64,000 bases of DNA. It comes from Elusimicrobiota bacterium. Lineage in GTDB: Bacteria; Elusimicrobiota; Elusimicrobia; UBA1565; JACRDR01. Below, piece by piece: positions 33,773-41,537 of the stretch (positions within the stretch are counted from its first letter, which is position 1; each line of letters starts with the position of its first letter). The translations under genes were made by a program, and so were the position numbers. The notes under the pieces were generated by a model, which was not told the origin of the DNA, ran no database searches, and worked only from the letters and a program-made list of their open reading frames with translations. The stretch spans positions 90,284-154,283 of the forward strand of contig JACQBA010000018.1 of assembly GCA_016194745.1 (NCBI GenBank), written 5' to 3'.

Positions 33773-33814
33773 GGGGATTCCTCCGAAATCGGACTGGGTC
33801 CGAGCCTATCATTC

Positions 33815-33843
33815 TTGACTGCGTGGGCGCAATTGGCTGTAAT
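33815..33843 (+). promoter_or_regulatory. Sigma70-type promoter of the nbaE-ridA unit
   Basis: TTGACT (33815-33820), a 17-base spacer and TGTAAT (33838-33843). The -10 ends ten bases before ATG 33854, leaving a leader of about 0-4 bases and no room for a Shine-Dalgarno contact. Confidence 0.65.
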
Positions 33844-33853
33844 CAGGGCTCCG

Positions 33854-35332
33854 ATGCTGAAGCTCAAGAATTACATCGACGGGCGGCTCGTCGCGCCGCG
33901 GTCCGACCGCTGGATCGACAATCTGGACCCCGCGACCGGGATCGTCTACTCCCTGGTGCCGGATTCGGACGAGAAGGACGTGGACGCCGCCGTCGACGCG
34001 GCGGAGGCGGCGTTTCCCGCCTGGTCGACCGCGCCGGCCGCCGAGCGCTCGCGCGTGCTCCTTAAGATCGCCGACGGAATCGAGGCGAAGCTCGAGGAAT
34101 TCTCCCGCGCGGAGTGCATCGACTCCGGCAAGCCGCTCGAGCTCGCGCGCTCCCTCGACATCCCCCGCTCGATCAGCAATTTCCGCTTCTTCGCGACCGC
34201 GGTGCTCCACTCGCGCTCCGAGTCGCACGCGACGGACGACGTCGCGCTCAACTACACCCTGCGCAGGCCGCGGGGCGTGGCCGGCCTCATCTCGCCGTGG
34301 AACCTCCCCCTCTACCTCTTGTCCTGGAAGATCGCGCCGGCCCTGGCGTCGGGCAATACCGCCGTGGCCAAGCCCTCGGAGCTCACGCCGGCGACGGCTT
34401 TTCTCTTGTCCAAAGTCTGCATGGAGGCCGGGCTTCCGAAAGGCGTGCTCAACATCGTGCACGGGAGCGGCGCCGGCGCGGGCGCGGCGATCGTAGGGCA
34501 CGGGAAGGTCGGCGCGATCTCCTTCACCGGCGGCACCGCGACGGGCGTCGACATCGCAAGCCGCGCCGCGCCTACTCTCAAGAAACTTTCGCTCGAACTG
34601 GGCGGCAAAAACCCGAACATCGTCTTCGCGGACGCGGACCTGGACGCCGCCGTCGCGACCAGCGTGCGCTCGTCGTTCCTCAATCAAGGTCAGATTTGCC
34701 TTTGCGGCTCGCGCTTGTTCGTCGAGAAGAAGGTGTACGGGCGCTTCCTTGAGACGTTCGTCGCCGCGGCCAAGAAGCTCAAAGTCGGAGACCCGCTGAC
34801 GAAAGGGACGGACCAAGGCTCTCTCGTGTCCGAGGCTCATCTGCGGAAGGTCGAAGGGTACGTGAACCTGGCGAAGCAGGAAGGCGGCGAGGTGCTCTGC
34901 GGCGGCGAAACGGCGCGCCTGGGCGGCCGCTGCAAGGAGGGCTTCTTTTTCAGGCCGACCGTCGTGACGGGCCTGTCGGTGCTGTCGCGGGTGAACATGG
35001 AGGAGATCTTCGGCCCGTTCGTCACCGTGACGCCGTTCGAGGACGAGGATCAGCTCGTGCGCTTCGCCAACGCCACGCAGTACGGCCTCTCCGCGTCGAT
35101 GTGGACGCGAGACTTGCCGAGGGCGCATCGATTGGCGGACCGCCTGCAGGCCGGCACGGTCTGGGTCAACTGCTGGATGCTGCGCGACCTCAGGGTCCCC
35201 TTCGGCGGGGTCAAGATGAGCGGCGTTGGCCGCGAAGGCGGCGACGAGGCCCTGCGCTTTTTCACCGAGCCCAAGAACGTGTGCATCCAGGTGCCGTCTC
35301 GCGAGGCGGCGGGAGCCGGGCGTGGCGCCTAA
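33854..35332 (+). CDS. nbaE: 2-aminomuconic 6-semialdehyde dehydrogenase
   Basis: 492 aa, full-length ALDH superfamily. Landmarks are ISPWNLPLYLLSWKIAPALA (oxyanion Asn, about 145), SFTGGTATG (NAD loop), LELGGKNPNIV (general-base Glu, about 250) and NQGQICLCGSRLFV with nucleophile C282. The GQICLCGSR variant and the PLYLLSWK stretch are characteristic of the 2-aminomuconate/2-hydroxymuconate semialdehyde branch. It oxidises 2-aminomuconate 6-semialdehyde to 2-aminomuconate with NAD+, diverting it from cyclisation to picolinate. The next gene, a RidA-type deaminase overlapping by 11 bases, uses the product. The substrate is supported by the adjoining kynurenine operon. Confidence 0.92.
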   Translation: MLKLKNYIDGRLVAPRSDRWIDNLDPATGIVYSLVPDSDEKDVDAAVDAAEAAFPAWSTAPAAERSRVLLKIADGIEAKLEEFSRAECIDSGKPLELARSLDIPRSISNFRFFATAVLHSRSESHATDDVALNYTLRRPRGVAGLISPWNLPLYLLSWKIAPALASGNTAVAKPSELTPATAFLLSKVCMEAGLPKGVLNIVHGSGAGAGAAIVGHGKVGAISFTGGTATGVDIASRAAPTLKKLSLELGGKNPNIVFADADLDAAVATSVRSSFLNQGQICLCGSRLFVEKKVYGRFLETFVAAAKKLKVGDPLTKGTDQGSLVSEAHLRKVEGYVNLAKQEGGEVLCGGETARLGGRCKEGFFFRPTVVTGLSVLSRVNMEEIFGPFVTVTPFEDEDQLVRFANATQYGLSASMWTRDLPRAHRLADRLQAGTVWVNCWMLRDLRVPFGGVKMSGVGREGGDEALRFFTEPKNVCIQVPSREAAGAGRGA

Positions 35333-35762
35333 GCGTCCCGCCAAGCCGGCGTCGCGCGCGGTCATGAGCGCGCGCGCGCCGGAACCCGTCGGCCCCTATC
35401 CGCACGCGCGCAGGGCGGGCGGCTTTTTGTTTCTCTCCGGGGTGGGCCCCCGCGCGCTCGGGCGCAAGGATATCCCCGGCGTCGTCTTGGACAACGACGG
35501 CAACGCGGCTTCCTACGACATCGAGACGCAATGCCGCTCGACCTTCGACAACGTGCGGCGGATACTCGAGGACGCCGGCTCGAGCTGGGACAAGATCGTC
35601 GACGTGACGGTCTTCCTCACGGACATGAAGGCGGATTTCAAGACGTTCAATCGCGTCTACGGAGAGTATTTCAAGACGAACCTGCCGACGCGGACCACCG
35701 TCGAGGTCGGAGCCCTCCCCACCCCCATCGCCGTCGAGCTGAAAGTCGTCGCGCTTGTCTGA
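35322..35762 (+). CDS. nbaF: RidA-family 2-aminomuconate deaminase
   Basis: 146 aa from GTG 35322 (GGGAG seven bases upstream), which gives the usual length; the alternative ATG at 35364 has no ribosome-binding site. PVGPYPHARRAGGFLFLSGV, then GSSWDKIVDVTVFLTDMKAD and PTRTTVEVGALPTPIAVELK, match the 2-aminomuconate deaminase subgroup of RidA/YjgF. The conserved Arg before TTVEV is present. It hydrolyses 2-aminomuconate to 2-hydroxymuconate/4-oxalocrotonate plus ammonia. It overlaps the dehydrogenase gene and converges on kynB 54 bases away. No clear terminator is visible in that 54-base gap. Confidence 0.9.
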   Translation: MAPKRPAKPASRAVMSARAPEPVGPYPHARRAGGFLFLSGVGPRALGRKDIPGVVLDNDGNAASYDIETQCRSTFDNVRRILEDAGSSWDKIVDVTVFLTDMKADFKTFNRVYGEYFKTNLPTRTTVEVGALPTPIAVELKVVALV

Positions 35763-35816
35763 AGGTCGGCTATACCAAGGTTTCGCCGGCGCCGGACGCG
35801 TCTGCGGCGGTAGATG

Positions 35817-36437
35817 TCAGCGGTCGTCGCGGAGAATCGCGCGCACGGGGCTCGCGTCGAAGCCTTCGAGCTTGAGCGGCAGCGCGATGAGCTCGTAGAC
35901 CCCCTCCGGCACCGCGTCCAAGACGAGCCCTTCCAGATTCGCCATGTCGTGGCGCAGCAGGCGGTTGTGCGCGGGCAGGTCCTTCGAGGAGAACGGGTCC
36001 ACGCTCGGCGTGTCGATGCCCACGAGCTTGACCTTACGCACCTTGAGCCAGTCGATGAGCTGAGGGCTCAGCGCGGCAAAGTCACGATTGAACGTCTGCG
36101 GATCCGGGAACGTGCCCGTGTGGAAGAGGACGCGCTCCGCCTTGATGAAGCCTGCGATGTGCTCGGGCATGACGACGCCCCGGCGGCCGACCTTCACCCG
36201 CACGACTTGGCACGGGCCCACGTAAAAGTCGAGCGGTCGCTTGTCGATCGTCTGGCCCTTCGGCGAATAGTGGCTCGGCGCGTCGGCGTGCGCGCCGAGG
36301 TGCACGGTCGACTTGAGCGTCGACAGCGTGTAGCTGGCCCCTTTCCTCATGTCGGCCAGGATCTTCCGCGAGAACGGCGTGTCGCCCGGCCAGACCTTGA
36401 TCCGGGAGGAGACCGGCGGCGTGATATCGTGGATCAC
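35817..36437 (-). CDS. kynB: Kynurenine formamidase (cyclase family)
   Basis: 206 aa from GTG 36437, which overlaps the TGA of kynA (GTGA). The cyclase-fold metal motif STVHLGAHADAPSHY (about 58-72) corresponds to the HxGTHxDxPxH signature of KynB. IDTPSVDPFSSKDLPAHNRL and the C-terminal LPLKLEGFDASPVRAIL are also typical. It hydrolyses N-formylkynurenine to kynurenine and formate using a divalent metal. The start inside the tail of kynA, with translational coupling, and the length (about 205-215 in the family) agree. It is last gene of the six-gene kynurenine operon. Confidence 0.93.
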   Translation of the reverse strand: MIHDITPPVSSRIKVWPGDTPFSRKILADMRKGASYTLSTLKSTVHLGAHADAPSHYSPKGQTIDKRPLDFYVGPCQVVRVKVGRRGVVMPEHIAGFIKAERVLFHTGTFPDPQTFNRDFAALSPQLIDWLKVRKVKLVGIDTPSVDPFSSKDLPAHNRLLRHDMANLEGLVLDAVPEGVYELIALPLKLEGFDASPVRAILRDDR

Positions 36438-37216
36438 AGCCGGTGACGAATCGCCCACAAGTCTGGGAAGATGGGCTTGAACAGCGTCTCCTTCAGGAAC
36501 TGCACGCCGAGGGAGCCGCCCGTCCCCTTCTTGTTGCCGATCGTCCTCTCGACGAGCTTCACGTGCCGGTAGCGCCACTCCTGCATCCCCTCGTCGAAAT
36601 CGGTCATGAGCTCGAACAGGATGGCGACGTCCGGGCTGCCGCGGTAGAGCGTGTAGATTCCTTCCTGGACCGATTCGTTGGGCGGGGCGGACTCGGCCAG
36701 GGCTCGTCCCTTGAGTTCGGCGGGTATCGCCACGCCGCGCGTTTCGAGGAAATCGTAGAAGTGGTCGACGACGGAGCGCTCCTTGAGGCGCGACTGCAGG
36801 ACTGCGTAGTCCTCGCCCGCCGGATCGACGTGCCGCAGCATCTCGGCGCGCCGGTAGCCGAGCGCGAATTCCAGCTCGCGGAACTGCCGGGACTGGAAGC
36901 CGGAAGAGTCCTGCAGGCGGTCGCGGAAGCTCGTGAAGGACATGGGGGTCATCGTCTCGAGGACGTCGAGTTGGCCGACGAGCGTCTTCATCACCGTGCG
37001 GGCGCGCTGAAAGGTCGCGATCGCGCCAAACAGGTTGCCGGCCGAGAGGTCGCGCTTGATCTTCTCGAATTCGTGGAGCAGGAGCTTGAACCAAAGCTCG
37101 TAGACCTGATGGATCACGATGAAGAGCATCTCGTCGTGCTCCGGAGGCTTCGATTGGGGCGTCTGCAGGCGGAGGAGATCGCCGAGCTGGAGGTACGTCT
37201 TGTAGGTCAAGGCCAT
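36434..37216 (-). CDS. kynA: Tryptophan 2,3-dioxygenase
   Basis: 260 aa. MALTYKTYLQLGDLLRLQTP is the classic N-terminus. Then come HDEMLFIVIHQVYELWFKLL (about 27-46), which lines the active site and includes the substrate-contacting His, and FRDRLQDSSGFQSRQFRELE (about 97-116). The C-terminal region WRYRHVKLVERTIGNKKGTG with the heme-ligand His, followed by GGSLGVQFL, is canonical. It inserts O2 into L-tryptophan to give N-formylkynurenine, the first and rate-setting step of the pathway; heme and oxygen are required. It lies 19 bases after kmo and overlaps kynB. Confidence 0.97.
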   Translation of the reverse strand: MALTYKTYLQLGDLLRLQTPQSKPPEHDEMLFIVIHQVYELWFKLLLHEFEKIKRDLSAGNLFGAIATFQRARTVMKTLVGQLDVLETMTPMSFTSFRDRLQDSSGFQSRQFRELEFALGYRRAEMLRHVDPAGEDYAVLQSRLKERSVVDHFYDFLETRGVAIPAELKGRALAESAPPNESVQEGIYTLYRGSPDVAILFELMTDFDEGMQEWRYRHVKLVERTIGNKKGTGGSLGVQFLKETLFKPIFPDLWAIRHRL

Positions 37217-37235
37217 GAGTCCGAGGCTCCTTCGT

Positions 37236-38567
37236 TCACTTCGAGGCGAACCAGGCCATCATCAGCACGACCGCGCCGACGAGCAAGGCGAAGGCGCCGA
37301 CGGCGCGGTCCTGAAGGCGCGCGCGGCGCGCCGCGTCCGCGTAAGGCATCCTCGTGAACGTCACCATAGTATACAGAGGAATGTACCAGCCCGGGAAGAG
37401 CCGGTGCAGCGCCTTCTCGACCTGCTTCTTGATCAAGAAGGCCCGGGAGGCCGTGTGATCCCGCATCTCGACGAAATTCTCGAGGGCGAGCTCCGCCAGC
37501 GTTTCCGTCTGTTTCTTGCGGGAGGTCTCGAAGCGCTTGAAGGCGGCGCGCCGCTCGCCGGCGTCCTTCTTGAGGCACTCGAGCAGGACCGAGCAGTCCT
37601 CGAAGGCTGCGTTCATGCCCTGTCCGTAGAACGGCACGACCGCGTGCGCAGCGTCTCCGAGGAGCACCGCCTTATCCTTGTAGCGCCACGGGAAGCAGCG
37701 GATCGTGACGAGGGAGCTCGACGGGTTGCGCATGAAGTCCGTAGCGAGCGTCGGCATCAGCGGCACCGCGTCCGGGAACGTACTCTCGAAGAACGACAGG
37801 ACGTCGCCTTCGGTCTTCAGGGCGGAGAAGCTGTTGGGGCCCTCCCATGGCCAGAAGAGGGTGACCGTGAAGGAGCCGTCTGAGTTCGGGAGCGCGATCA
37901 TCATGAAGTAGCCGCGCGGCCAGATGTGGAGGGCGTTCTTCTCCAAGGCCCAGCCGCCGCCGGCAAGCGCGGGGATCGTCAACTCCTTGTAGCCGTGCTC
38001 CAGGTAGTCCTGCCGATAGTCGAAGCGGTCCAGCCGCTGCATCCGGGCGCGCAGCGCGGAGAACGCTCCGTCGGCTCCCACGAGGAAGTCCGCTTCGGCC
38101 CTGCGGCGCGCGCCGCCCTCGACGCTCTCGAACTCGACGGCCGGCGCGTCGAGGTCCGCGTCGACGGCGCGCATGCCGAAGTGGACGCGGACGTTCGGCA
38201 GCGATTCGGCCGCTTCCACCGCCGCCTGATTGAGGCCGGCGCGGGAGACGGAATGGATCACCTGCCATGACTCGGTCCCGTAAGGCTGGAAGGACAGAGC
38301 TCCGGACCGTGAGTGGATCATGCGCCCTCGCATGGGGATCGCCTGCGCCAGGACCTTGTCCTTGAGCCCGATCTCGCCGAGCGCGTAGAGCCCGCGCTCC
38401 GACAGGGCGAGGTTGATCGATCTACCCCGCTCCGCCGGCGCCTTGCGGGGATCGAGCCTCTTCTCGAACAAGTCCACTTCGCGGCCGGACTGCCCGAGGT
38501 AGACGGCCGCGACCGCTCCCGCGAGGCCGGCGCCCACCACCGCAACGCGCTCTTTCGTCTCAGGCAT
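37236..38567 (-). CDS. kmo: Kynurenine 3-monooxygenase
   Basis: 443 aa FAD-dependent aromatic hydroxylase. VAVVGAGLAGAVAAVYLGQS (about 9-28) is the Rossmann FAD loop. AERGRSINLALSERGLYAL, FLVGADGAFSALR and GDAAHAVVPFYGQGMNAAFE (about 320-340, second FAD motif) are KMO hallmarks. A C-terminal hydrophobic helix (GAFALLVGAVVLMMAWF) matches the membrane tail of the enzyme. It hydroxylates kynurenine to 3-hydroxykynurenine with NADPH and O2. Its ATG overlaps the end of kynU by eight bases. It commits kynurenine to the 3-hydroxyanthranilate branch rather than anthranilate. Confidence 0.96.
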   Translation of the reverse strand: MPETKERVAVVGAGLAGAVAAVYLGQSGREVDLFEKRLDPRKAPAERGRSINLALSERGLYALGEIGLKDKVLAQAIPMRGRMIHSRSGALSFQPYGTESWQVIHSVSRAGLNQAAVEAAESLPNVRVHFGMRAVDADLDAPAVEFESVEGGARRRAEADFLVGADGAFSALRARMQRLDRFDYRQDYLEHGYKELTIPALAGGGWALEKNALHIWPRGYFMMIALPNSDGSFTVTLFWPWEGPNSFSALKTEGDVLSFFESTFPDAVPLMPTLATDFMRNPSSSLVTIRCFPWRYKDKAVLLGDAAHAVVPFYGQGMNAAFEDCSVLLECLKKDAGERRAAFKRFETSRKKQTETLAELALENFVEMRDHTASRAFLIKKQVEKALHRLFPGWYIPLYTMVTFTRMPYADAARRARLQDRAVGAFALLVGAVVLMMAWFASK

Positions 38568-39825
38568 GGCGGAGCAAGGTCCTCGCGAAGACCCAAGCGT
38601 CGTGGAAGGAGTTGTACAGCGGGACTGCGGCGGCGCGGATGACGTCCGGCTGACGGAAGTCGCAGACGATCCCCGCCTCCTCGAGCTTGCGGTGGACGGC
38701 CCGTCCGTTCCGGCGCACGCGCAGCGACACTTGGCAGCCTCGCTGCGCCGGGTCCGCGGGGGTGATCATCTCGATCCTGGATCCCAAGCCTCCCAAGAGG
38801 CGCCACCAATACGCGCTCAGCCGCTCGGACTTGCCGCGGAGGGCCGGCATGCCCGCGCGGTCGAACAGCGCCAGCGACGCTTCCAGAGGCGCCAGGGAAA
38901 GTATCGGCGGATTACTCAGCTGCCAGCCCTCCGCACCGGGCTGGGGCGAGAAGCGGGGCTCGAGCTGCATGCGAAAGCGCGTCCGCGGATCGTGCCCCCA
39001 CCAGCCGGCGAGCCTCGGCAGCCGGGCGTCGCGCGCGTGGCGCTCGTGGACGAACGCTCCGCCCACCGCTCCCGGTCCGGCGTTAAGGTACTTGTACGAG
39101 CACCAGACGGCGAAATCGACGTTCCAATCGTGGAGGGAGAGCGGGACGTTGCCCGCCGCGTGGGCCAGGTCCAGTCCCACGCGGATCCCCCGCCGTCTCG
39201 CCGCGGCCGCCAGACGCGGGATCGGATAGGCTTGGCCCGTCAGGAAGTTGACGCCGTTCAACCACAGCACCGCCGCCCGCGGCCCCTCGCGGTCGATCAC
39301 CGATTCCATGTCGTCGGGCCGCAGCGCCGTCTCGCCGGGACGCGGCTGGAGAAGGACGAGAGCCGCCTTCGGATCGAAGCCGTGCCAGCGCAGCTGGCTC
39401 TTGAGCGCATAGAGGTCCGAGGGGAAGACCGGCGCGTCGGTGATGATCTTGAAGCGGGCTTTCGTCGGCCGGTAGAACGAGGCGAGCAGGAGATGCATGT
39501 TTACGGAGAGGCTGTTCATGGCGACGGCTTCGCGGGGCTTGGCGCCCACGAGCCTTGCCAACGGTTTCCGGAACCTCTCGTGATACGGAAACCAGGGAGC
39601 GCGCCCCTTGAAATGGCCGTCGACGCCCCGCTTCGCCCATTCCTCGAGATGCTCGTCGACCAGCCTCCTGGCGGATCGAGGCTGGAGTCCGAGGGAGTGC
39701 CCGCACAGATAGATCGTCTCGCTCCCCCCGCGCTTGGGGATCAAGAACTCTCGCCGCAGGGCCCGAAGCGGATCGCGGGCGTCCAACTCCCGCGCGGACG
39801 CCTCGCTTGGCAGCAGGTCCCTCAC
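38560..39825 (-). CDS. kynU: Kynureninase
   Basis: 421 aa from GTG 39825, overlapping the TGA of nbaD (GTGA). It is a PLP-dependent fold-type I enzyme: IYLCGHSLGLQP (about 38), WLNGVNFLTGQAYPI, GLDLAHAAGNVPLSLHDW with the PLP-contacting Asp and His, and WCSYKYLNAGPGAVGGAFVH with the Schiff-base Lys (about 245). It cleaves 3-hydroxykynurenine to 3-hydroxyanthranilate and alanine. The longer ORF to 40797 is out-of-frame shadow of nbaD. All catalytic motifs are intact. Confidence 0.96.
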   Translation of the reverse strand: MRDLLPSEASARELDARDPLRALRREFLIPKRGGSETIYLCGHSLGLQPRSARRLVDEHLEEWAKRGVDGHFKGRAPWFPYHERFRKPLARLVGAKPREAVAMNSLSVNMHLLLASFYRPTKARFKIITDAPVFPSDLYALKSQLRWHGFDPKAALVLLQPRPGETALRPDDMESVIDREGPRAAVLWLNGVNFLTGQAYPIPRLAAAARRRGIRVGLDLAHAAGNVPLSLHDWNVDFAVWCSYKYLNAGPGAVGGAFVHERHARDARLPRLAGWWGHDPRTRFRMQLEPRFSPQPGAEGWQLSNPPILSLAPLEASLALFDRAGMPALRGKSERLSAYWWRLLGGLGSRIEMITPADPAQRGCQVSLRVRRNGRAVHRKLEEAGIVCDFRQPDVIRAAAVPLYNSFHDAWVFARTLLRHA

Positions 39826-40901
39826 GGGGAGAAGGCGTCGGCGTCGAGGCCGAGGAACTCGAGGGCGTTGGCGGACAGCAGCTTGGACTTCGCGCGCGGC
39901 GTCAGTCCCTTCATTGTCTCTATCAGCCCTCCCGGCCGGTCCTCTCCGAGAGGAAACGGATAGTCGCTCCCGAGGAGGATGCGGTCCTCGCCGAACGTTC
40001 CCAAGATGAACTTGAGCACCTCGGCGTCGTGGACCAAGGAATCCACGTAGAACCTCCCGACGTAGCGCCGAGGATTGCGCGTGTTGTCGACGGCGCAGAG
40101 GTCCGGCCGCGCCGAGAACCCTTGCTCGATGCGGCCCAGGCACGCGGCAAAGGAGCCGCCCCCGTGGGCGAAGCACACCTTGAGCTTGGGCAATCGCTCG
40201 AAGACGCCGCCGAAGATCATGGAGCAGACCGCGAGCGCGGTCTCGCCGGGCATGCCGATCAGCCACGGCAGCCAGTATTTCTTCATGCGGTCGGCGCCGG
40301 CCATGTCCCATGGATGAACGAACACCGCCGCGTCCAGCTCCGCGGCGCGCGCGAAGAACGGAAACAGCGCCGGCTCGTCCAGGTTCCACGTATTCACATG
40401 GCTCCCGATCTGCACGCCGCGGAACCCAAGCGAGCCGACGCAGCGCTCGAGCTCGCGGACGGCCAGTTCGGGCGCCTGCAGCGGCACCGTCGCGAGACCG
40501 ACGAAGCGCTTGGGGTATTGGTCGACGACGAGGGCGACGTGATCGTTGAGTATCCGGCTGAGGTCGGCGCCGTCCTTCGGATTGGCCCAGTAGCTGAACA
40601 TCGCGGGCAAGGTCGACAGCGCCTGGACGCGGACGCCGGCGCGGTCGCACTCGTCCATCCGGATCTGGGGGTCGAAGCAGTTGTCCTCCACGTCGCGGAA
40701 GTGCTTTTGCCCGATCATGAGCCGCGCGCCGCAGGGCGAGCGGGGCTCCTTGCGCAGGAAGCCCCCGTAGCCGTAGCGCGCCTCGAGGTCCGGCCAACTG
40801 GTCGGGAGGATGTGCGTGTGGACGTCTATCTTCAGGGCGGTCCTTGCCGAGGCTCTTACCTTGCCTGGGGAACCGCGGCTACCGCGCCGCACTTTTTGCA
40901 T
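39822..40901 (-). CDS. nbaD: 2-amino-3-carboxymuconate-6-semialdehyde decarboxylase (ACMSD)
   Basis: Amidohydrolase-superfamily decarboxylase. KIDVHTHILP gives the HxH zinc ligands, VFVHPWDMAGADRM a further His, FAHGGGSFAACLGRIE (about 275) another, and LLGSDYPFPLGED the conserved Asp. It decarboxylates 2-amino-3-carboxymuconate semialdehyde to 2-aminomuconate semialdehyde, keeping it away from quinolinate/NAD formation. The start is uncertain. ATG 40901 (359 aa) and GTG 40892 (356 aa) both lie inside the nbaC tail; GAGGA is better spaced for the GTG. No ordinary start codon exists closer to the HxH motif. It overlaps kynU by four bases. Confidence 0.95.
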   Translation of the reverse strand: MQKVRRGSRGSPGKVRASARTALKIDVHTHILPTSWPDLEARYGYGGFLRKEPRSPCGARLMIGQKHFRDVEDNCFDPQIRMDECDRAGVRVQALSTLPAMFSYWANPKDGADLSRILNDHVALVVDQYPKRFVGLATVPLQAPELAVRELERCVGSLGFRGVQIGSHVNTWNLDEPALFPFFARAAELDAAVFVHPWDMAGADRMKKYWLPWLIGMPGETALAVCSMIFGGVFERLPKLKVCFAHGGGSFAACLGRIEQGFSARPDLCAVDNTRNPRRYVGRFYVDSLVHDAEVLKFILGTFGEDRILLGSDYPFPLGEDRPGGLIETMKGLTPRAKSKLLSANALEFLGLDADAFSP

Positions 40902-41389
40902 GTCCTCAGCGCTTCGTCGGAATGGTACTGCTCCAGGATCGCCTTGATCTGGGTCGTGATGTCGGTCAACGTGAAAGAGGCCTCGTGGATCACGGCCATG
41001 CAGGACTCGCAGTACCAGCGCAGCCGGTCGTCGGGCTCGGAGGTCCTGCGCTGCCGTTCGATCACGAGCCCGACCGTGTTCGCGGGTCGCCGGGGCGAAT
41101 GCGGGACGAAGGCGGGCAGCAGGAACATTTCGCCCTGCCGGATGGGGACGTCGACGATCTTGTCCTCCTCGAACACCTTGAGGACGATGTCCCCCTCCAC
41201 CTGGTAGAAGAATTCCTCGGCCGGATCGATGTGGAAGTCCGTCCGGGTGTTGGGGCCGCCGATGACCATGACGATGAACTCGCGGTCCTTCCAGACCTGG
41301 GCGTTGCCGACCGGAGGCTTGAGCAGATTCCGGTGCTCCTCGATCCAGCCCTGGAGGTTAAGCGGCGGGGCCAATTTCGTCGTCGGCAT
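40856..41389 (-). CDS. nbaC: 3-hydroxyanthranilate 3,4-dioxygenase
   Basis: 177 aa cupin. FIVMVIGGPNTRTDFHIDPA and EEFFYQVEGD (about 38-67) hold the Fe(II) ligands His and Glu; FLLPAFVPHSPRRPANT holds the third His (about 97). The C-terminus has a rubredoxin-like Cys pair set, WYCESC ... CKKCGA, as in bacterial HAO enzymes. It opens the ring of 3-hydroxyanthranilate with O2 to give 2-amino-3-carboxymuconate semialdehyde. It is the first gene of the operon. A promoter-like element ends nine bases before the ATG and no Shine-Dalgarno is present. Overlap with nbaD is about 37-46 bases. Confidence 0.96.
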   Translation of the reverse strand: MPTTKLAPPLNLQGWIEEHRNLLKPPVGNAQVWKDREFIVMVIGGPNTRTDFHIDPAEEFFYQVEGDIVLKVFEEDKIVDVPIRQGEMFLLPAFVPHSPRRPANTVGLVIERQRRTSEPDDRLRWYCESCMAVIHEASFTLTDITTQIKAILEQYHSDEALRTCKKCGAVAAVPQAR

Positions 41390-41398
41390 GCGGGAGTC

Positions 41399-41428
41399 AT
41401 CCTAGCATCCTCGACCGCAAGGATGCAA
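41399..41428 (-). promoter_or_regulatory. Putative promoter of the kynurenine operon
   Basis: On the minus strand, TTGCAT (41428-41423), an 18-base spacer and TAGGAT (41404-41399). The -10 ends nine bases before ATG 41389, so the mRNA would again be nearly leaderless. Box quality is moderate. Confidence 0.4.
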
Positions 41429-41440
41429 TCGCGCGGGCGC

Positions 41441-41530
41441 CTACTCCGTTTCGATCCGTTTGTCCCCGCAGCAGTAGACGGCAAGCAGCGCCATGCAGGC
41501 GGCTAGGGCGAACCACAGAAGGTAGGACAC
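41441..41530 (-). CDS. Possible 29-residue single-helix membrane peptide
   Basis: GTG 41530 starts eight bases after the stop of the response-regulator gene and is preceded by AGAGGA at suitable spacing. The peptide is one hydrophobic helix (SYLLWFALAACMALLAVY) followed by Cys-Cys-Gly-Asp-Lys and a charged tail, ending at TAG. Length and layout resemble small membrane proteins such as KdpF, but there is no sequence match I can claim. It could equally be chance sequence between the two operons. Confidence 0.35.
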   Translation of the reverse strand: MSYLLWFALAACMALLAVYCCGDKRIETE

Positions 41531-41537
41531 GGTCCTC

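Noticed and set aside
33809..35365. 518-codon minus-strand open frame across the dehydrogenase gene
   Set aside because: The plus-strand frame has the full ALDH motif set; the antisense frame is low-complexity Arg/Ala/Glu.
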